The notes under the pieces: model-generated
The model's database searches: none
What the model saw: only the letters and a program-made list of their open reading frames with translations
Told to the model about the DNA's origin: nothing
Shown: in pieces, positions 47,676-56,749 of the stretch
Position numbering within the stretch: position 1 is the first letter of the stretch
Layout: each line of letters opens with the position of its first letter
Assembly: GCA_020850355.1 (NCBI GenBank)
Contig: JADZEX010000026.1
Location: 112,873-176,872 of the forward strand
From: Fimbriimonadaceae bacterium
Lineage (GTDB): Bacteria; Armatimonadota; UBA10988
Length of the DNA stretch: 64,000 nucleotides
Direction: 5' to 3'
Made by a program: the position numbers and the translations under genes

Positions 47676-49208
47676 ATGCAACCACTGCTCACCGCGGCGC
47701 AGATGCGGGCCTGGGACGAGGCTGCCGCCAGGCAGTACGGCCTGCCGACGCTGCTGCTGATGGAGCACGCCGGCGTCGCCGTGGCGCAGGCGGCCCGCGG
47801 GCTGCTGCCCGACGGCGGGCGCGTGCTGCTGCTCTGCGGCAAGGGCAACAACGGCGGCGACGCGCTGGTGGCCGCGCGCTGGTTGCAGCGGTGGGGCTAC
47901 CGGTGCGAGATTCTGGCGGCCGATCTGCCGGCCGACCCGACCAGTGACGCCGGCCGCCAGGTCGACCTGGTGCGCGCGCTCGGGCTGCCGCTGACCCGAC
48001 TCGAGTCGCTCGCTGGCGTGGCAGCGGCCCTGGCGGCCGCCGACCTGGTGATCGACGGTCTGCTGGGCACCGGCTCCAGCGGCGATCCCCGCGGGCTGCT
48101 GGCCGAGCTGATCGAGGCGGTCAACGCGGCGGGCCGGCCGGTGCTGGCGATCGACCTGCCGAGCGGGCTCGATGCCGACACGGCCGCGGTGGGCCAGCCC
48201 TGTGTGCAGGCGACCGTGACGGTCTGCCTGGGCGCCCTCAAACGCGGCCTGGCGGTGACGCCGGGGATGCTCCAGGCCGGGCGCCTGGAAGTCGTCGACA
48301 TCGGTCTGCCAGGCCGCTGTCCGGACCTCGACGCCGGCACGCCGCAACGGCTTGCCGCGGCCGACATTGCGGCGCTGCTGCCGCCGCGGGCGCGTGATGC
48401 GCACAAAGGCCAGGCCGGGCGGGTGGCGCTGGTCGGAGCCAGCGAGGGCCTCTTGGGGGCTGGCATCCTGGCAGCGCGGGCGGCCTTGCGGGGTGGGGCG
48501 GGGCTGGTCACGCTGGTGCTCCCCGAGACTCTGGCCGGGAGCGTGGCGCAGAGCTGCCCCGAGACGATGACCTGGCCTCTGCCGCTGCTGGCGGGCGACT
48601 TCAGCGAGGCGGCGGCGGAGCGGCTGGGACCGTTGCTGGCGCGAGTCGACGCCTGTGGGATCGGGCCTGGCCTGGGCACTGCGCCGGGTGCCCAGGCGCT
48701 GCTGGCGGCGGTCGCGGCGTGGGGCCGGCCGACGGTCTACGACGCCGACGCGCTGAACCTGCTGGCGCGCCATCGGGAGTGCTGGCCAGCGCTGGCCGGA
48801 GCTGCCCTGCTGACCCCGCACCCGGGCGAGGCGGCGCGCTTGTTGGCCAGCAGCATCGCCGCCGTGCAGGCCGACCGGCTGGGCGCCGCCCGGACCCTGG
48901 CTGAGCGGTCTGGGGCGGTCGTGCTGCTGAAAGGCTGCGGCACGGTGATCGCGGCGCCCGACGGCCGGCTGCGGGTCAACCCGACCGGCACCCCGGCGAT
49001 GGCCAGCGCCGGGCTGGGCGACGTGCTGACCGGCCTGGCGACGGCGCTGCTGGCGAGTGGCCTGCCGGCGTTCGAGGCGGCGCTGGCGGCGGCCTGGCTG
49101 CACGGCCGGGCGGGCGAGCTGGCGGCCGACGGCGGCGACCGCGGCGTGCTGGCGAGCGATGTCAGCGAGGCCTTGCCGCGGGCCCTGGCCGAGCTGCGGC
49201 TGGTCTGA
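47676..49208 (+). CDS. nnr: Bifunctional NAD(P)H-hydrate repair enzyme (epimerase and ADP-dependent dehydratase)
   Basis: Repairs hydrated NAD(P)H. Protein of 510 residues in two parts. The YjeF-N epimerase has QMRAWDEAAA, LMEHAGVAVAQA, CGKGNNGGDALVAAR and IDLPSGLDADT. The ribokinase-like dehydratase has HKGQAGRVALVGAS, GIGPGLGTAPG, LTPHPGEAARL and PTGTPAMASAGLGDVLTG. The length is typical. I chose ATG 47676; TTG 47640 in the same frame is possible, but falls within 16 bases of the hairpin and adds no homology. No clear ribosome site precedes either. Confidence 0.93.
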   Translation: MQPLLTAAQMRAWDEAAARQYGLPTLLLMEHAGVAVAQAARGLLPDGGRVLLLCGKGNNGGDALVAARWLQRWGYRCEILAADLPADPTSDAGRQVDLVRALGLPLTRLESLAGVAAALAAADLVIDGLLGTGSSGDPRGLLAELIEAVNAAGRPVLAIDLPSGLDADTAAVGQPCVQATVTVCLGALKRGLAVTPGMLQAGRLEVVDIGLPGRCPDLDAGTPQRLAAADIAALLPPRARDAHKGQAGRVALVGASEGLLGAGILAARAALRGGAGLVTLVLPETLAGSVAQSCPETMTWPLPLLAGDFSEAAAERLGPLLARVDACGIGPGLGTAPGAQALLAAVAAWGRPTVYDADALNLLARHRECWPALAGAALLTPHPGEAARLLASSIAAVQADRLGAARTLAERSGAVVLLKGCGTVIAAPDGRLRVNPTGTPAMASAGLGDVLTGLATALLASGLPAFEAALAAAWLHGRAGELAADGGDRGVLASDVSEALPRALAELRLV

Positions 49209-49253
49209 ACTTCGGGCGGCCGGCCGGCGTTGAATCCATCGCCGCGACGGCAT

Positions 49254-49283
49254 TTGACGGTCCGCGCGGCACAGTGCTACCAT
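49254..49283 (+). promoter_or_regulatory. Candidate sigma-70-type promoter of the SPOR-protein gene
   Basis: TTGACG (49254-49259) and TACCAT (49278-49283) are 18 bases apart. RNA would start near 49290, leaving a leader of about 27 bases with the GAGGG ribosome site before GTG 49317. Confidence 0.5.
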
Positions 49284-49316
49284 GCCAGCGGCGCAGGGCC
49301 GGTGGGCGAGGGCAAC

Positions 49317-50651
49317 GTGAAACGCGCGATTCTGCTCAAATACTGGCCGGCGGCGTTGTTCGCGATCAGCAACGTGGCGGCCATCACGTTGGTCCTGCGG
49401 GCCAACCGCAGCTACGAGGAGCCCGCGCTGCCGCCGGCTGCCAGCGGGCCGGCGATCGCCAGTTTCGAACCCCTCGACGCTGTCCGCGCCAGCTCCGGCA
49501 GCGGCGACTACAACGCCCTGCTGCTGGACTGGGGTGGTGAGTTCGACGTCGACAAGACCAGCCAGCGCTCCGGCGGGCTGGGGTTGTTCAAAGGCGTCGG
49601 CACCAAGCTCAGCGCGCTGCGCTTCCAGGCCGCCAGTCAGGCGCGGCTGGAGGGACGCACCGGCCGCGAGGCCGACCTGCTGCGGCGGCCGCTGCGGCTC
49701 AACTTCTACGACACCGATGGCGGGTTCCTGGGTCAGCGGCGCTACCTGCCGCCGGTGGGCTACACCCTGCCGCCGTTGCCGGCGGCTGGCGCCGTGCCGT
49801 TCGACTTCGGCGGTGGCCAAGCCTCGGTCGCTCGCGCCGGGCTGGACGCGCTGGATGTGCAGATCGACCCGTCGCTGTTCCGCGATCCGCAGGCGATGAC
49901 CGAGTTCGTCACCAACCTGACGCAGGCGATGGTCGCGGCGGGCGTCAACCCGCGGGTCCGCATCGGCGCCCCGGCCAGTGTCGCCGGCGGCCTGCCGGCG
50001 CCGAGCGGCCCGACGCTGGTGGCCATGCCCAGCACCTTGCCGCCGGCCCGCACCGTCGGCAGTCGGGTGGTCCGCATCCCGGTCAGCGTGCCGTTGCCGC
50101 GGCCGCCGGCCGACATTGTCAGCGGCCCCGCCGCGCCGGTCTACGGCGACCTGCCGCCCGGCGTGCCGGAGCCGGTGGAGCTGCCGAAGCCGCCCGTGAC
50201 ACCCGATCCTGAGCCGACCTTCCGCAGCACGCCGGGCCTCGGTCCGACCACGCCGCTGCCCGAGAAGTCGCCACCGCCGGCCGCCAGCCGCGCCACCCCG
50301 CCGGTGACCGCGCCGGCCAGGCCGGCCGAGCCACCACGCGCGGCGCCGGTCGTGGTGCTGGGCGGGTCCGACGAGGATAGCCGCGCAAAGCCCAGCGGTC
50401 CGGCTGCGGCGCCGAAGCCAGAGCCGCGGGTCAGCATCCGCATCCAGTTGGCGCGGATGGCCGACGAAGCCGCGGCGCGCGCGGCGGCCGAACGGCTCAG
50501 CGGCGCCGGGCTGGGCGGCACGGTGACCCGCGACAGCAGCAGCGGCACGACCTACTGGCAGGTTCACACGAAGACCTTCCGCACTCGCAGCGAGGCCGCC
50601 AAGGCCTTGGCGCAGGTGCGCGCCCTGGGCTACGAGGCCTGGCAGAGCTGA
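49317..50651 (+). CDS. Membrane-anchored SPOR-domain protein
   Basis: Protein of 444 residues. It has a basic start and one membrane helix (YWPAALFAISNVAAITLVL), a long extracytoplasmic part, a Pro/Ala-rich linker (about residues 225-350) and a C-terminal SPOR-like domain: VSIRIQLARMADEAAARAAAERL, then TYWQVHTKTFRTRSEAAKALAQV. SPOR domains bind denuded peptidoglycan at division sites. The GTG at 49317 is favoured by the upstream GAGGG and by placing the helix at the N-terminus. The central domain is unmatched. Confidence 0.72.
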   Translation: MKRAILLKYWPAALFAISNVAAITLVLRANRSYEEPALPPAASGPAIASFEPLDAVRASSGSGDYNALLLDWGGEFDVDKTSQRSGGLGLFKGVGTKLSALRFQAASQARLEGRTGREADLLRRPLRLNFYDTDGGFLGQRRYLPPVGYTLPPLPAAGAVPFDFGGGQASVARAGLDALDVQIDPSLFRDPQAMTEFVTNLTQAMVAAGVNPRVRIGAPASVAGGLPAPSGPTLVAMPSTLPPARTVGSRVVRIPVSVPLPRPPADIVSGPAAPVYGDLPPGVPEPVELPKPPVTPDPEPTFRSTPGLGPTTPLPEKSPPPAASRATPPVTAPARPAEPPRAAPVVVLGGSDEDSRAKPSGPAAAPKPEPRVSIRIQLARMADEAAARAAAERLSGAGLGGTVTRDSSSGTTYWQVHTKTFRTRSEAAKALAQVRALGYEAWQS

Positions 50652-50679
50652 CGTCCGCCGGCCAGCAAGGACCAACGAC

Positions 50680-51558
50680 ATGGCGCTGGTGGCCAACGAC
50701 CGCGGGCTGGGCAAGCTGGTCGCCTCGGCCGAGGCCGAACGCCTGGCGACCGGGTTCGCCTTCACCGAAGGCCCGCTGTGGCATCCCGACGGCTGGCTGC
50801 TGTTCTCGGACATCCCCAACAGCCGGATCCAACGCTGGTCGCCGCAGACCGGCGCCAGCGTGTTTCGCGAGCCGAGCGGGCAGAGCAACGGCCTGACCTG
50901 GGACCGCCAAGGCCGCCTGCTGGCCTGCGAGCACCAGACCCGCCGGCTCAGCCGCACGGAGCCCGACGGTCAGCTCACCGTGCTGGCCGACCGCTGGGAG
51001 GGCCGGCGGCTGAACAGCCCGAACGACGTGGTGGTCGACCGCCACGGCGCGATCTACTTCACCGACCCGCCCTACGGCGTCCAGGAGCCCGACCGGGAGT
51101 TGCGCTTCCAGGGCGTCTACCGGCTGTCGCCCGCCGGCCAACTGGCTTTGCTGGCCGATGACTTCGACCGCCCGAACGGGCTGGCCTTCTCGCCCGACGA
51201 GCAGACGCTGTACATCGACGACACCGCCCGGATGCATGTCCGCGCGTTCCGCGTCGACGCCGATGGCATGTTGCGCGACGGGCGGGTCTTCGCGACGTTT
51301 GAGAATCCCCAGCGACACGGCGCCGACGGCCTGAAGGTGGACACCACCGGCCGCGTCTACGCCACCGGCGGTGGGGGCTGCTATGTCTGGGAGCCCGACG
51401 GGACCTGGATCGGCAGCCTCGTCCTGCCAGAGCATCCGGCCAACGTCGCCTGGGGCGGCGCCGCGGGGCGGACCCTGTTCTTCACGGCGCGGAGCTCAGT
51501 CTACCGGGTCGAGATGAACGTCAGCGGGGTTGTGGCTTACCCACCGGCGGCGCTGTAG
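50680..51558 (+). CDS. SMP-30/gluconolactonase family protein
   Basis: Six-bladed propeller lactonase of 292 residues, cytosolic (no signal peptide). The family pattern is clear: FAFTEGPLWHPDG with the metal Glu, SNGLTWDRQGRLLACEH, LNSPNDVVVDRHGAIYFTDPPYG, FDRPNGLAFSPDEQTLYIDDT and HGADGLKVDTTGRVYATG with the metal Asp. It probably hydrolyses a sugar lactone. It lies 28 bases after the SPOR gene. Its 3' end overlaps the convergent TolB-like gene by 38 bases. Confidence 0.9.
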   Translation: MALVANDRGLGKLVASAEAERLATGFAFTEGPLWHPDGWLLFSDIPNSRIQRWSPQTGASVFREPSGQSNGLTWDRQGRLLACEHQTRRLSRTEPDGQLTVLADRWEGRRLNSPNDVVVDRHGAIYFTDPPYGVQEPDRELRFQGVYRLSPAGQLALLADDFDRPNGLAFSPDEQTLYIDDTARMHVRAFRVDADGMLRDGRVFATFENPQRHGADGLKVDTTGRVYATGGGGCYVWEPDGTWIGSLVLPEHPANVAWGGAAGRTLFFTARSSVYRVEMNVSGVVAYPPAAL

Positions 51559-52588
51559 GCGCCTCGCCCGGGACCTCCACGAAGGCGAGGTTCGTCGCAG
51601 CCACGCGCACGGGGGCCGCGCAGACGCGGGCGTAGGGCAGCCGGCCCGCCGGGAAGGTCCAGACCAGCTTGCCGTCGCCGCCAGCCGGGGCGGTCCACAG
51701 GCCAAGCTGACCGGCCGTGGCGCCGGGCGCCGGGCCGACCCAGAGCAGGTCGCCAGCGAGACTCGCCGGCAGCGAAGAGTCGAATGGCGTACTGCCCCGC
51801 CAGGCGGTCAGGCGGCGACCGCGGTGGCCCTCCAGGTCGAGCAGCGTGATGCCCTGCTGGGGGTCCAGCAGCCCGAGCTGCTCGTCATCGATCCAGGTGT
51901 GCAGCGGCTGCGTCACCTCGAAGCTGCGAAAGACCCCGTAGCTGGCGCCGCCACGGAGCACCAGGCGCGGGCCCTCGACATAGCTCAGGCTCCGGCCGTT
52001 GGGCTGGAAGCGCAGCACCGGCAGCGGCCGCGGCGGTGCCGCCGAGGCGTTGGCCTTGTACCAGTCGCGGGTGCGTGGGCTGAACAGGTACAGCCCCGGC
52101 GCGGGACGGCCCTCGGTGATCCAGAACGCCAGCGTCTCGCCGTTGGGATGCCAGACCGCCGCCAGCGTGGGGTGGGGAATGTCCTTCGCCAGACAGAGCG
52201 GCAGCGGCCCGGCCAACTGCTGGCCGGTCTGGGCGTCGAACACGCCGAGCGTCACGCGGACCCGCTCGCCGGCGGTGTCGCGGAAGCGGTCGAGCCGGGT
52301 GGCGGCGAGCAGCCCACCGGCCGGAGCGGCCTGCGGGAACATCCACGGCGGTTCGCCGGGCTCGGTGCGGACCACCACCTGGGGCGCGCCGCCGACGCTC
52401 TCCAGCGACCAGCGGACCAGGTTGCCGCGCCGGTCGTCGGCGTAGAGGTAGCGGCCGACCGGGTCGATGCTCGGGCCGCGGTAGCCGCCCAGGCGGGTGG
52501 CGGCGCCGGTCGCCAGATCGACCTGCCAGAGGCCGGTGGCCGGCGGGGCGGCTGGCAGCAGGCTGGCCAAGATCAGCAGCACGGTCAT
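51521..52588 (-). CDS. Secreted TolB/WD40-like beta-propeller protein
   Basis: Protein of 355 residues with a signal peptide (MTVLLILASLLPAAPPATG). Blade-like repeats include GPSIDPVGRYLYADDRRGNLVRW, LAAVWHPNGETLAFWITEG and VLRFQPNGRSLSYVEG, the WSPDGxxLAF-type blades of TolB propellers. The role is unknown; such proteins often bind other envelope proteins. GAGGTG precedes ATG 52588, which lies 24 bases after the amidohydrolase gene on the same strand. Confidence 0.6.
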   Translation of the reverse strand: MTVLLILASLLPAAPPATGLWQVDLATGAATRLGGYRGPSIDPVGRYLYADDRRGNLVRWSLESVGGAPQVVVRTEPGEPPWMFPQAAPAGGLLAATRLDRFRDTAGERVRVTLGVFDAQTGQQLAGPLPLCLAKDIPHPTLAAVWHPNGETLAFWITEGRPAPGLYLFSPRTRDWYKANASAAPPRPLPVLRFQPNGRSLSYVEGPRLVLRGGASYGVFRSFEVTQPLHTWIDDEQLGLLDPQQGITLLDLEGHRGRRLTAWRGSTPFDSSLPASLAGDLLWVGPAPGATAGQLGLWTAPAGGDGKLVWTFPAGRLPYARVCAAPVRVAATNLAFVEVPGEAPTAPPVGKPQPR

Positions 52589-52612
52589 CGCTCAACGCAC
52601 CTCATGTTGCTT

Positions 52613-53923
52613 TCAACGGCCCGCTGCCGCGGGCGGTTCCCCCAGCGCCTGGCACGCCGCGGCGCGCTTGGCCGGCAGGTCGAACAGCTTGTGCTGGTTC
52701 TGCAGCATCACCCGCTCCGCGACGGTCTGGGCGGCCGTCGTGGTCAGGTCGCCGTCGGCCACGGCGGCCTCCAGCGTACGGGCCAGCCAACGGCGGCACT
52801 GCGCGGTGTAGCCGACCACCCCGGTCGGCCAGCGCGTGTCGCCCCCGTAGATCAGCAGCTTGCTGACCGGCGCACAGTGCAGCCACTCGCGTACGAAGCG
52901 GGCCACCGCCGGCGGGTTGAGGCTCCAGGCCCAACAACAATCGGCCCAGACATTGCTGTAGTGCTTCGCCAGGGCGAGCAGCTCCTGCGGATACGGCCAA
53001 CTGGCGTGCAGCAGCACGAAGCGCGCTGCGGGATAGCGGGCCAGCAGGCCGCAGAGGTGCGCCGGCCGGGTGCCGTCGAGGGCCATCCGGTCGTTGCCGG
53101 CCCAGTAGCCCGTGTGCAGCTTCAGCGGCAAGTGGTGCGCGATGCACTGCTCGACGCCGCGGGCCAGACACCAGTCGCCGAGAGCCAGCCGGTCGGGCAG
53201 CGCCAGGGCTTCGCCCGCCAGCCGCCGAGCCAGCAGCGGGGCGACCGCGGCGTCGGCGCGCTCCTCCCAGGCCAGCGTGCGGCTGTAGGCGTGTTGCGAT
53301 TTGACCGCGATGGCGGTCGGCGCCTGTTGTGCAAACAGCGCGGCGATGGCGTCGCGCAGCTGGTCGAGGTTGGCGACGCTCACCGCCGTGGCTGCCTGCA
53401 GCGCCGCCAGGTCGACATTGCCGTCGGCGAACGAGGCGAACGAGAGGTCGTGGAAGAAGAACTCCGGCGCCGTCGGATCGGGCGGGCAGGACCAGCCGAA
53501 GTGGTCGGTCTGGACATGGTCGAGTCCGGCCACGTCGTGCAGCAGGCGCCAGCGTTCAGCGGGTCGCCGCAGGGCCGCCGCCCGCGGCGCCGCGGCCGCC
53601 AGGGCGGCGGGCGTCAGGACGGGTAGTTCGAAGCACCGCTCGGCGATCAGCCGCACCGCCTCGCCGTAGCCGGTCTGCTGGATCTGCTGCCAGGCTGGCT
53701 CGACCGCGGCGAAGCGCGCCGCGATGTCTGGTTGGGCCGGGTCCAGCAGCGCCGCGATCGCCGTCGGGGTGGCCCCGGCCGCCAGCAGGTCGGCCGGGGC
53801 GTAGTTGTCGAAGAGATCCGTCAGGATGTCGCCACCCGCCAGCCAGTCGGCCTCTGGGCGGAGATGCTCGTGGGTATCGGCCAGCGGCCCGGTGGCGATG
53901 AACTCGCTCAGCAGGGTGCCCAT
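52613..53923 (-). CDS. Amidohydrolase-related TIM-barrel protein
   Basis: Protein of 436 residues of the amidohydrolase-2 group. It shows the N-terminal metal pair (ADTHEHLRPE), a middle histidine (LPLKLHTGYW), RFVLLHASWPYPQELLALAKHYSNVWADCCW and the late Asp in LIYGGDTRW. This is the metal-site order HxH...H...H...D. Relatives include uronate isomerase and decarboxylase-like enzymes; the substrate is unknown. ATG 53923 has GGAG seven bases upstream. It is next to a propeller gene and upstream of genes for sugar use, which hints at sugar-acid metabolism. Confidence 0.75.
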   Translation of the reverse strand: MGTLLSEFIATGPLADTHEHLRPEADWLAGGDILTDLFDNYAPADLLAAGATPTAIAALLDPAQPDIAARFAAVEPAWQQIQQTGYGEAVRLIAERCFELPVLTPAALAAAAPRAAALRRPAERWRLLHDVAGLDHVQTDHFGWSCPPDPTAPEFFFHDLSFASFADGNVDLAALQAATAVSVANLDQLRDAIAALFAQQAPTAIAVKSQHAYSRTLAWEERADAAVAPLLARRLAGEALALPDRLALGDWCLARGVEQCIAHHLPLKLHTGYWAGNDRMALDGTRPAHLCGLLARYPAARFVLLHASWPYPQELLALAKHYSNVWADCCWAWSLNPPAVARFVREWLHCAPVSKLLIYGGDTRWPTGVVGYTAQCRRWLARTLEAAVADGDLTTTAAQTVAERVMLQNQHKLFDLPAKRAAACQALGEPPAAAGR

Positions 53924-53971
53924 GGCACAGCTCCGCCGCACCCTTCGCGGCGCTGCCGGGCGCCCCTCCCG

Positions 53972-54454
53972 TCAGCGGTTAAGCCGCCAGAACTCGTAGT
54001 TCAGCGCCGTGGCGAAGAGGCACCAGCCGAGGTAAGGCAGCAGCAGCGCGCCGGCCAGGGCGCTGACCCGCCAGAACAGCAGCAAGGTCGCCAGCACCGC
54101 CAGGACAAGCAGCAGAATCTCGACGAGGGCCGCTCCGATGTCGTGGAAGCCGAAGAAGATCACCGACCAGGCGCCGTTCAGCAGCAGTTGGCACCCGTAG
54201 ACCACCAACGCTGTGACCGCTTCGGGCCGCCCCGCGCCGGCGCGCCAGACCAGCCAGGAGGCGCTGCCCATCAAGAGGTAGAGCGCGGTCCAGACCGGCG
54301 AGAAGAGCCACGGGGGCGGCACCCAGGCCGGCTTGGCGATCGCCGCGTACCAGTCGCGGACGCTGGCCGCCGTCACCGCCCCGGCCAGGCCGCCAATCGT
54401 GATTGGGACCAACAACGCCACCGGTAGGGCCCACGCGCCGGAGCCGATTTGCAT
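53972..54454 (-). CDS. tspO: TspO/MBR family membrane protein
   Basis: Five-helix membrane protein of 160 residues that binds tetrapyrroles in characterised members. WYAAIAKPAWVPPPWLFSPVWTALYLLMG is the family's hallmark loop and helix 2, with QLLLNGAWSVIFFG in helix 3 and NYEFWRLN at the end. Length is normal. GGGGAG precedes ATG 54454. Confidence 0.95.
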   Translation of the reverse strand: MQIGSGAWALPVALLVPITIGGLAGAVTAASVRDWYAAIAKPAWVPPPWLFSPVWTALYLLMGSASWLVWRAGAGRPEAVTALVVYGCQLLLNGAWSVIFFGFHDIGAALVEILLLVLAVLATLLLFWRVSALAGALLLPYLGWCLFATALNYEFWRLNR

Positions 54455-54524
54455 CCAGTCTCCCCAACTCTCAGCATGGCGCCGGCGGCCAGGACGTCCG
54501 TCTTGGCTACGTAACGCCCGCCGC

Positions 54525-55508
54525 TCAGCCGCCGCAGAGCCGGATCAGATCCGCCACGTCGGCGGTGGCGAGGCACTCCACGGTGTCGGCTGCACCGTAG
54601 TAGATCTTCACCTCGCCGCTCGGCTCGAGGATCATGCCGCCCGGGAAGATCACGTTGTTGCGGAACCCACCGTCCACCTCGTAGGGCGCTTCCGGGGCCA
54701 GCAGCGGTGCGGCGCTGCAGCCCTTGACGCGGTACGGGTCGTCCAGGTCGAGCAGCATGATTCCGGCGGTGTAGCGCTTGGTCCATTTCGCTTCCCAACC
54801 GTGCTTGCCCCGCGCGGGGTCGATGTCGACGGCGTGGAAGGTCGTCAGCCAGCCGGCCGCGGTCTTCACCGGCGGCGCGCCCGGGCCGATCTTGGCGTTG
54901 GCGAAGGGCACCTGCTCGCCGCCCAGCAGCAGCTCGGTGTGGCCCCAGTAGCGCAGGTCGGGCGAGTCGCTGATCCAGATGTCGAACTGCTCACCGCTGC
55001 CGCGCGAGTAGACCGGGAACGGCCGCTCCAACCGTACATACTGCCCGCCGAGTCGCTCGGGAAAGAGCACCATGTTGCGGTTATCCGGGGCGCTCAGGCT
55101 GAGCACCTCGAACTCCTCGAAGTCGTCGGTCACCGCAATGCCGCCCCGCAGACCGTGGCGCGTGTCGACCGCAAAGCACATGTAGACCCGGCCGTCGAGC
55201 ACGGTCAGCCGCGGGTCGTAGGCGCGCAGGATTTCATCGGAGTGCAGCTCGAAACAAGGCCGTGGCGAGACTTCCCACTCCACCCCATCGGCGCTGGTGG
55301 CCAGCCCGAGATTGGTCCCAACCAGCTTCTGCTCGGCCAACGACCCGTAGTCGTTGCGGAAGACCATCACGTAGCGCCCCTGGTAGTAGCAGACCCCAGC
55401 GTTGAAGATCAGCGCTGCGGGGTAGGGCACAGCCGCCGCCGCCAAGACCGGATTCGCCGGATGGCGGGTGATCACAGGACTGCTCACAAGCGGGCCAAGC
55501 GGGTTCAC
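54525..55508 (-). CDS. GH130-family mannoside phosphorylase or hydrolase-like protein
   Basis: Five-bladed propeller enzyme of 327 residues, cytosolic. Family marks are HPANPVLAAAAV, MVFRNDYGS, LRAYDPRLTVLDGRVYMCF, RNMVLFPERLGGQY, GPGAPPVKTAAGWLTTFHAVD and EVDGGFRNNVIFPGG. GH130 enzymes mostly phosphorolyse beta-mannosides. It starts at GTG 55508 with GAGGTG five bases upstream; the frame stays open further but crosses the divergent promoter. It is related to, but not a recent copy of, the GH130 gene on the far side of the sulfate operon. Confidence 0.87.
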   Translation of the reverse strand: MNPLGPLVSSPVITRHPANPVLAAAAVPYPAALIFNAGVCYYQGRYVMVFRNDYGSLAEQKLVGTNLGLATSADGVEWEVSPRPCFELHSDEILRAYDPRLTVLDGRVYMCFAVDTRHGLRGGIAVTDDFEEFEVLSLSAPDNRNMVLFPERLGGQYVRLERPFPVYSRGSGEQFDIWISDSPDLRYWGHTELLLGGEQVPFANAKIGPGAPPVKTAAGWLTTFHAVDIDPARGKHGWEAKWTKRYTAGIMLLDLDDPYRVKGCSAAPLLAPEAPYEVDGGFRNNVIFPGGMILEPSGEVKIYYGAADTVECLATADVADLIRLCGG

Positions 55509-55560
55509 GGCAACACCTCGCAGGCGCTGCTTCGACAAGGCTCCCCGGCCACCTGCCCCC

Positions 55561-55589
55561 TTGACGCCGCCGGCCCCCGATCGTATAAT
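55561..55589 (+). promoter_or_regulatory. Near-consensus sigma-70 promoter of the sulfate transport operon
   Basis: TTGACG (55561-55566) and a perfect TATAAT (55584-55589) are 17 bases apart, the strongest promoter in the window. RNA would begin near 55596, about 30 bases before a GTG at 55626 that has AAGGAG eight bases ahead. Confidence 0.8.
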
Positions 55590-55625
55590 CACCTGCAAGT
55601 CGATAGGATTTAAGGAGTACCGCAA

Positions 55626-55724
55626 GTGGGTCGTTGGATACGAGCTTGGTGGCGGCACTGGCAGGTGGTGCCGGCGACCCGGTTCGAGCCGTGGTTTGCG
55701 GCGGCGACTGCGCCGTGGTTGTGA
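55626..55724 (+). CDS. 32-residue Trp-rich leader ORF of the sulfate operon
   Basis: GTG 55626 follows an AAGGAG site with 8-base spacing, directly downstream of the near-consensus promoter. The product has 32 residues (starting GRWIRAWWRHWQVVP, ending APWL), with six tryptophans and a basic first half. Its TGA overlaps the GTG of the sulfate-binding protein gene (GTGA). That gene has no ribosome site of its own, so its translation should depend on this ORF. It could be a leader peptide, a translational coupler or a small membrane-associated protein. I recognise no family. Confidence 0.55.
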   Translation: MGRWIRAWWRHWQVVPATRFEPWFAAATAPWL

Positions 55725-56749
55725 GCAGGTGGTGGGGGCTCGGGGCGCTGGCCGTCTTGGCGCTCGGCGGTTGCGGCCCGGAGCAGACTCGGGACGCGGT
55801 GACGTTGCTGAACGTTTCCTACGACCCGACGAGAGAGTTCTACCGGGACCTCAACGCAGCGTTCGAGCGCAACTGGCTGGAGTCGCAGGGGCAGCGGGTC
55901 CGGGTGCTGATGTCGCATGGCGGGTCGGGCAAGCAGGCGCGGGCGGTGATCGACGGGTTGCCGGCCGACGTGGTGACCTTGGCGCTGGCGGCTGATGTCG
56001 ACTCCATCGCGAATCGCTCGGGGCTGGTCATCGCGGACTGGCGCGCCCGCCTGCCGCACGCCGCGGTGCCGTTCTACTCCAGCATCGTGTTCCTGGTGCG
56101 GTCCGGCAACCCGCGGCGGGTGCGTGACTGGGCGGACCTGCTGCAGCCGGGTCTGCAGGTGGTGATGCCCCACCCACAGACCTCGGGTGGGGCGCGCTGG
56201 AACTACCTGGCGGCGTGGGGGGCCGCCCGGCTGGACGCGGCGGGCAGCGATGTTGCTGCCCGGGTCTACGTGCAGCGCCTGTTGCGGCAGGTGCCGCTGT
56301 TCGATCCGAGCGCCCGGGCCGCGACGACGACCTTCGTGCAGCGCGGGCTGGGCGATGTGCTGCTGACTTGGGAGAGCGAGGCCTGGATGGCTGTGGCGGC
56401 CTTCCCAGAGCAGGGCTTGGAGGTGGTGCGGCCGGGCTGCAGCATCCGGGCCGAGCCGGTGGTCGCGGTGGTCGACCGGCTCGTGGACCACCGCGGCAGC
56501 CGCGCCCTGGCCGAAGCCTACCTGCGGTTCCATTACAGCCCGACGGGTCAACGTCTGGCGGTCCGGCACTACTTCCGGCTGTTCGACGAACGCGCCGTCG
56601 CCGCCGCCGACCGCGACCGGCCTGGCGCCCTCCGGACCTTCGGCCTGGCGCAGCAGTTTGGCAGTTGGGCGCAGGCCAACACCACCCACTTCGCGCCGGG
56701 CGGAACCTTCGACCAACTCACCCGACCAGCGTCTGGAGCGACGTGGTGA
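55721..56749 (+). CDS. sbp: Sulfate/thiosulfate ABC transporter substrate-binding lipoprotein
   Basis: Protein of 342 residues. The lipobox is LALGGC, so it is a lipoprotein. The Sbp/CysP pattern is clear: LLNVSYDPTREFYRDLNAAF, SHGGSGKQARAVIDGLPADVVTLALAADVD, SSIVFLVRSGNPRRVRDWADLL, HPQTSGGARWNYLAAWG and LLTWESEAW. The GTG at 55721 overlaps the leader ORF stop and lacks its own ribosome site. It overlaps cysT by GTGA. Confidence 0.95.
   Translation: MSRWWGLGALAVLALGGCGPEQTRDAVTLLNVSYDPTREFYRDLNAAFERNWLESQGQRVRVLMSHGGSGKQARAVIDGLPADVVTLALAADVDSIANRSGLVIADWRARLPHAAVPFYSSIVFLVRSGNPRRVRDWADLLQPGLQVVMPHPQTSGGARWNYLAAWGAARLDAAGSDVAARVYVQRLLRQVPLFDPSARAATTTFVQRGLGDVLLTWESEAWMAVAAFPEQGLEVVRPGCSIRAEPVVAVVDRLVDHRGSRALAEAYLRFHYSPTGQRLAVRHYFRLFDERAVAAADRDRPGALRTFGLAQQFGSWAQANTTHFAPGGTFDQLTRPASGATW

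Noticed and set aside
46863..50957. A 1,364-codon open frame on the minus strand opposite pfp, nnr and the SPOR gene
   Set aside because: It runs antisense across four clear genes, is low-complexity Arg/Ala/Gly/Gln-rich, and has no domain. Long antisense frames are expected at this GC content.
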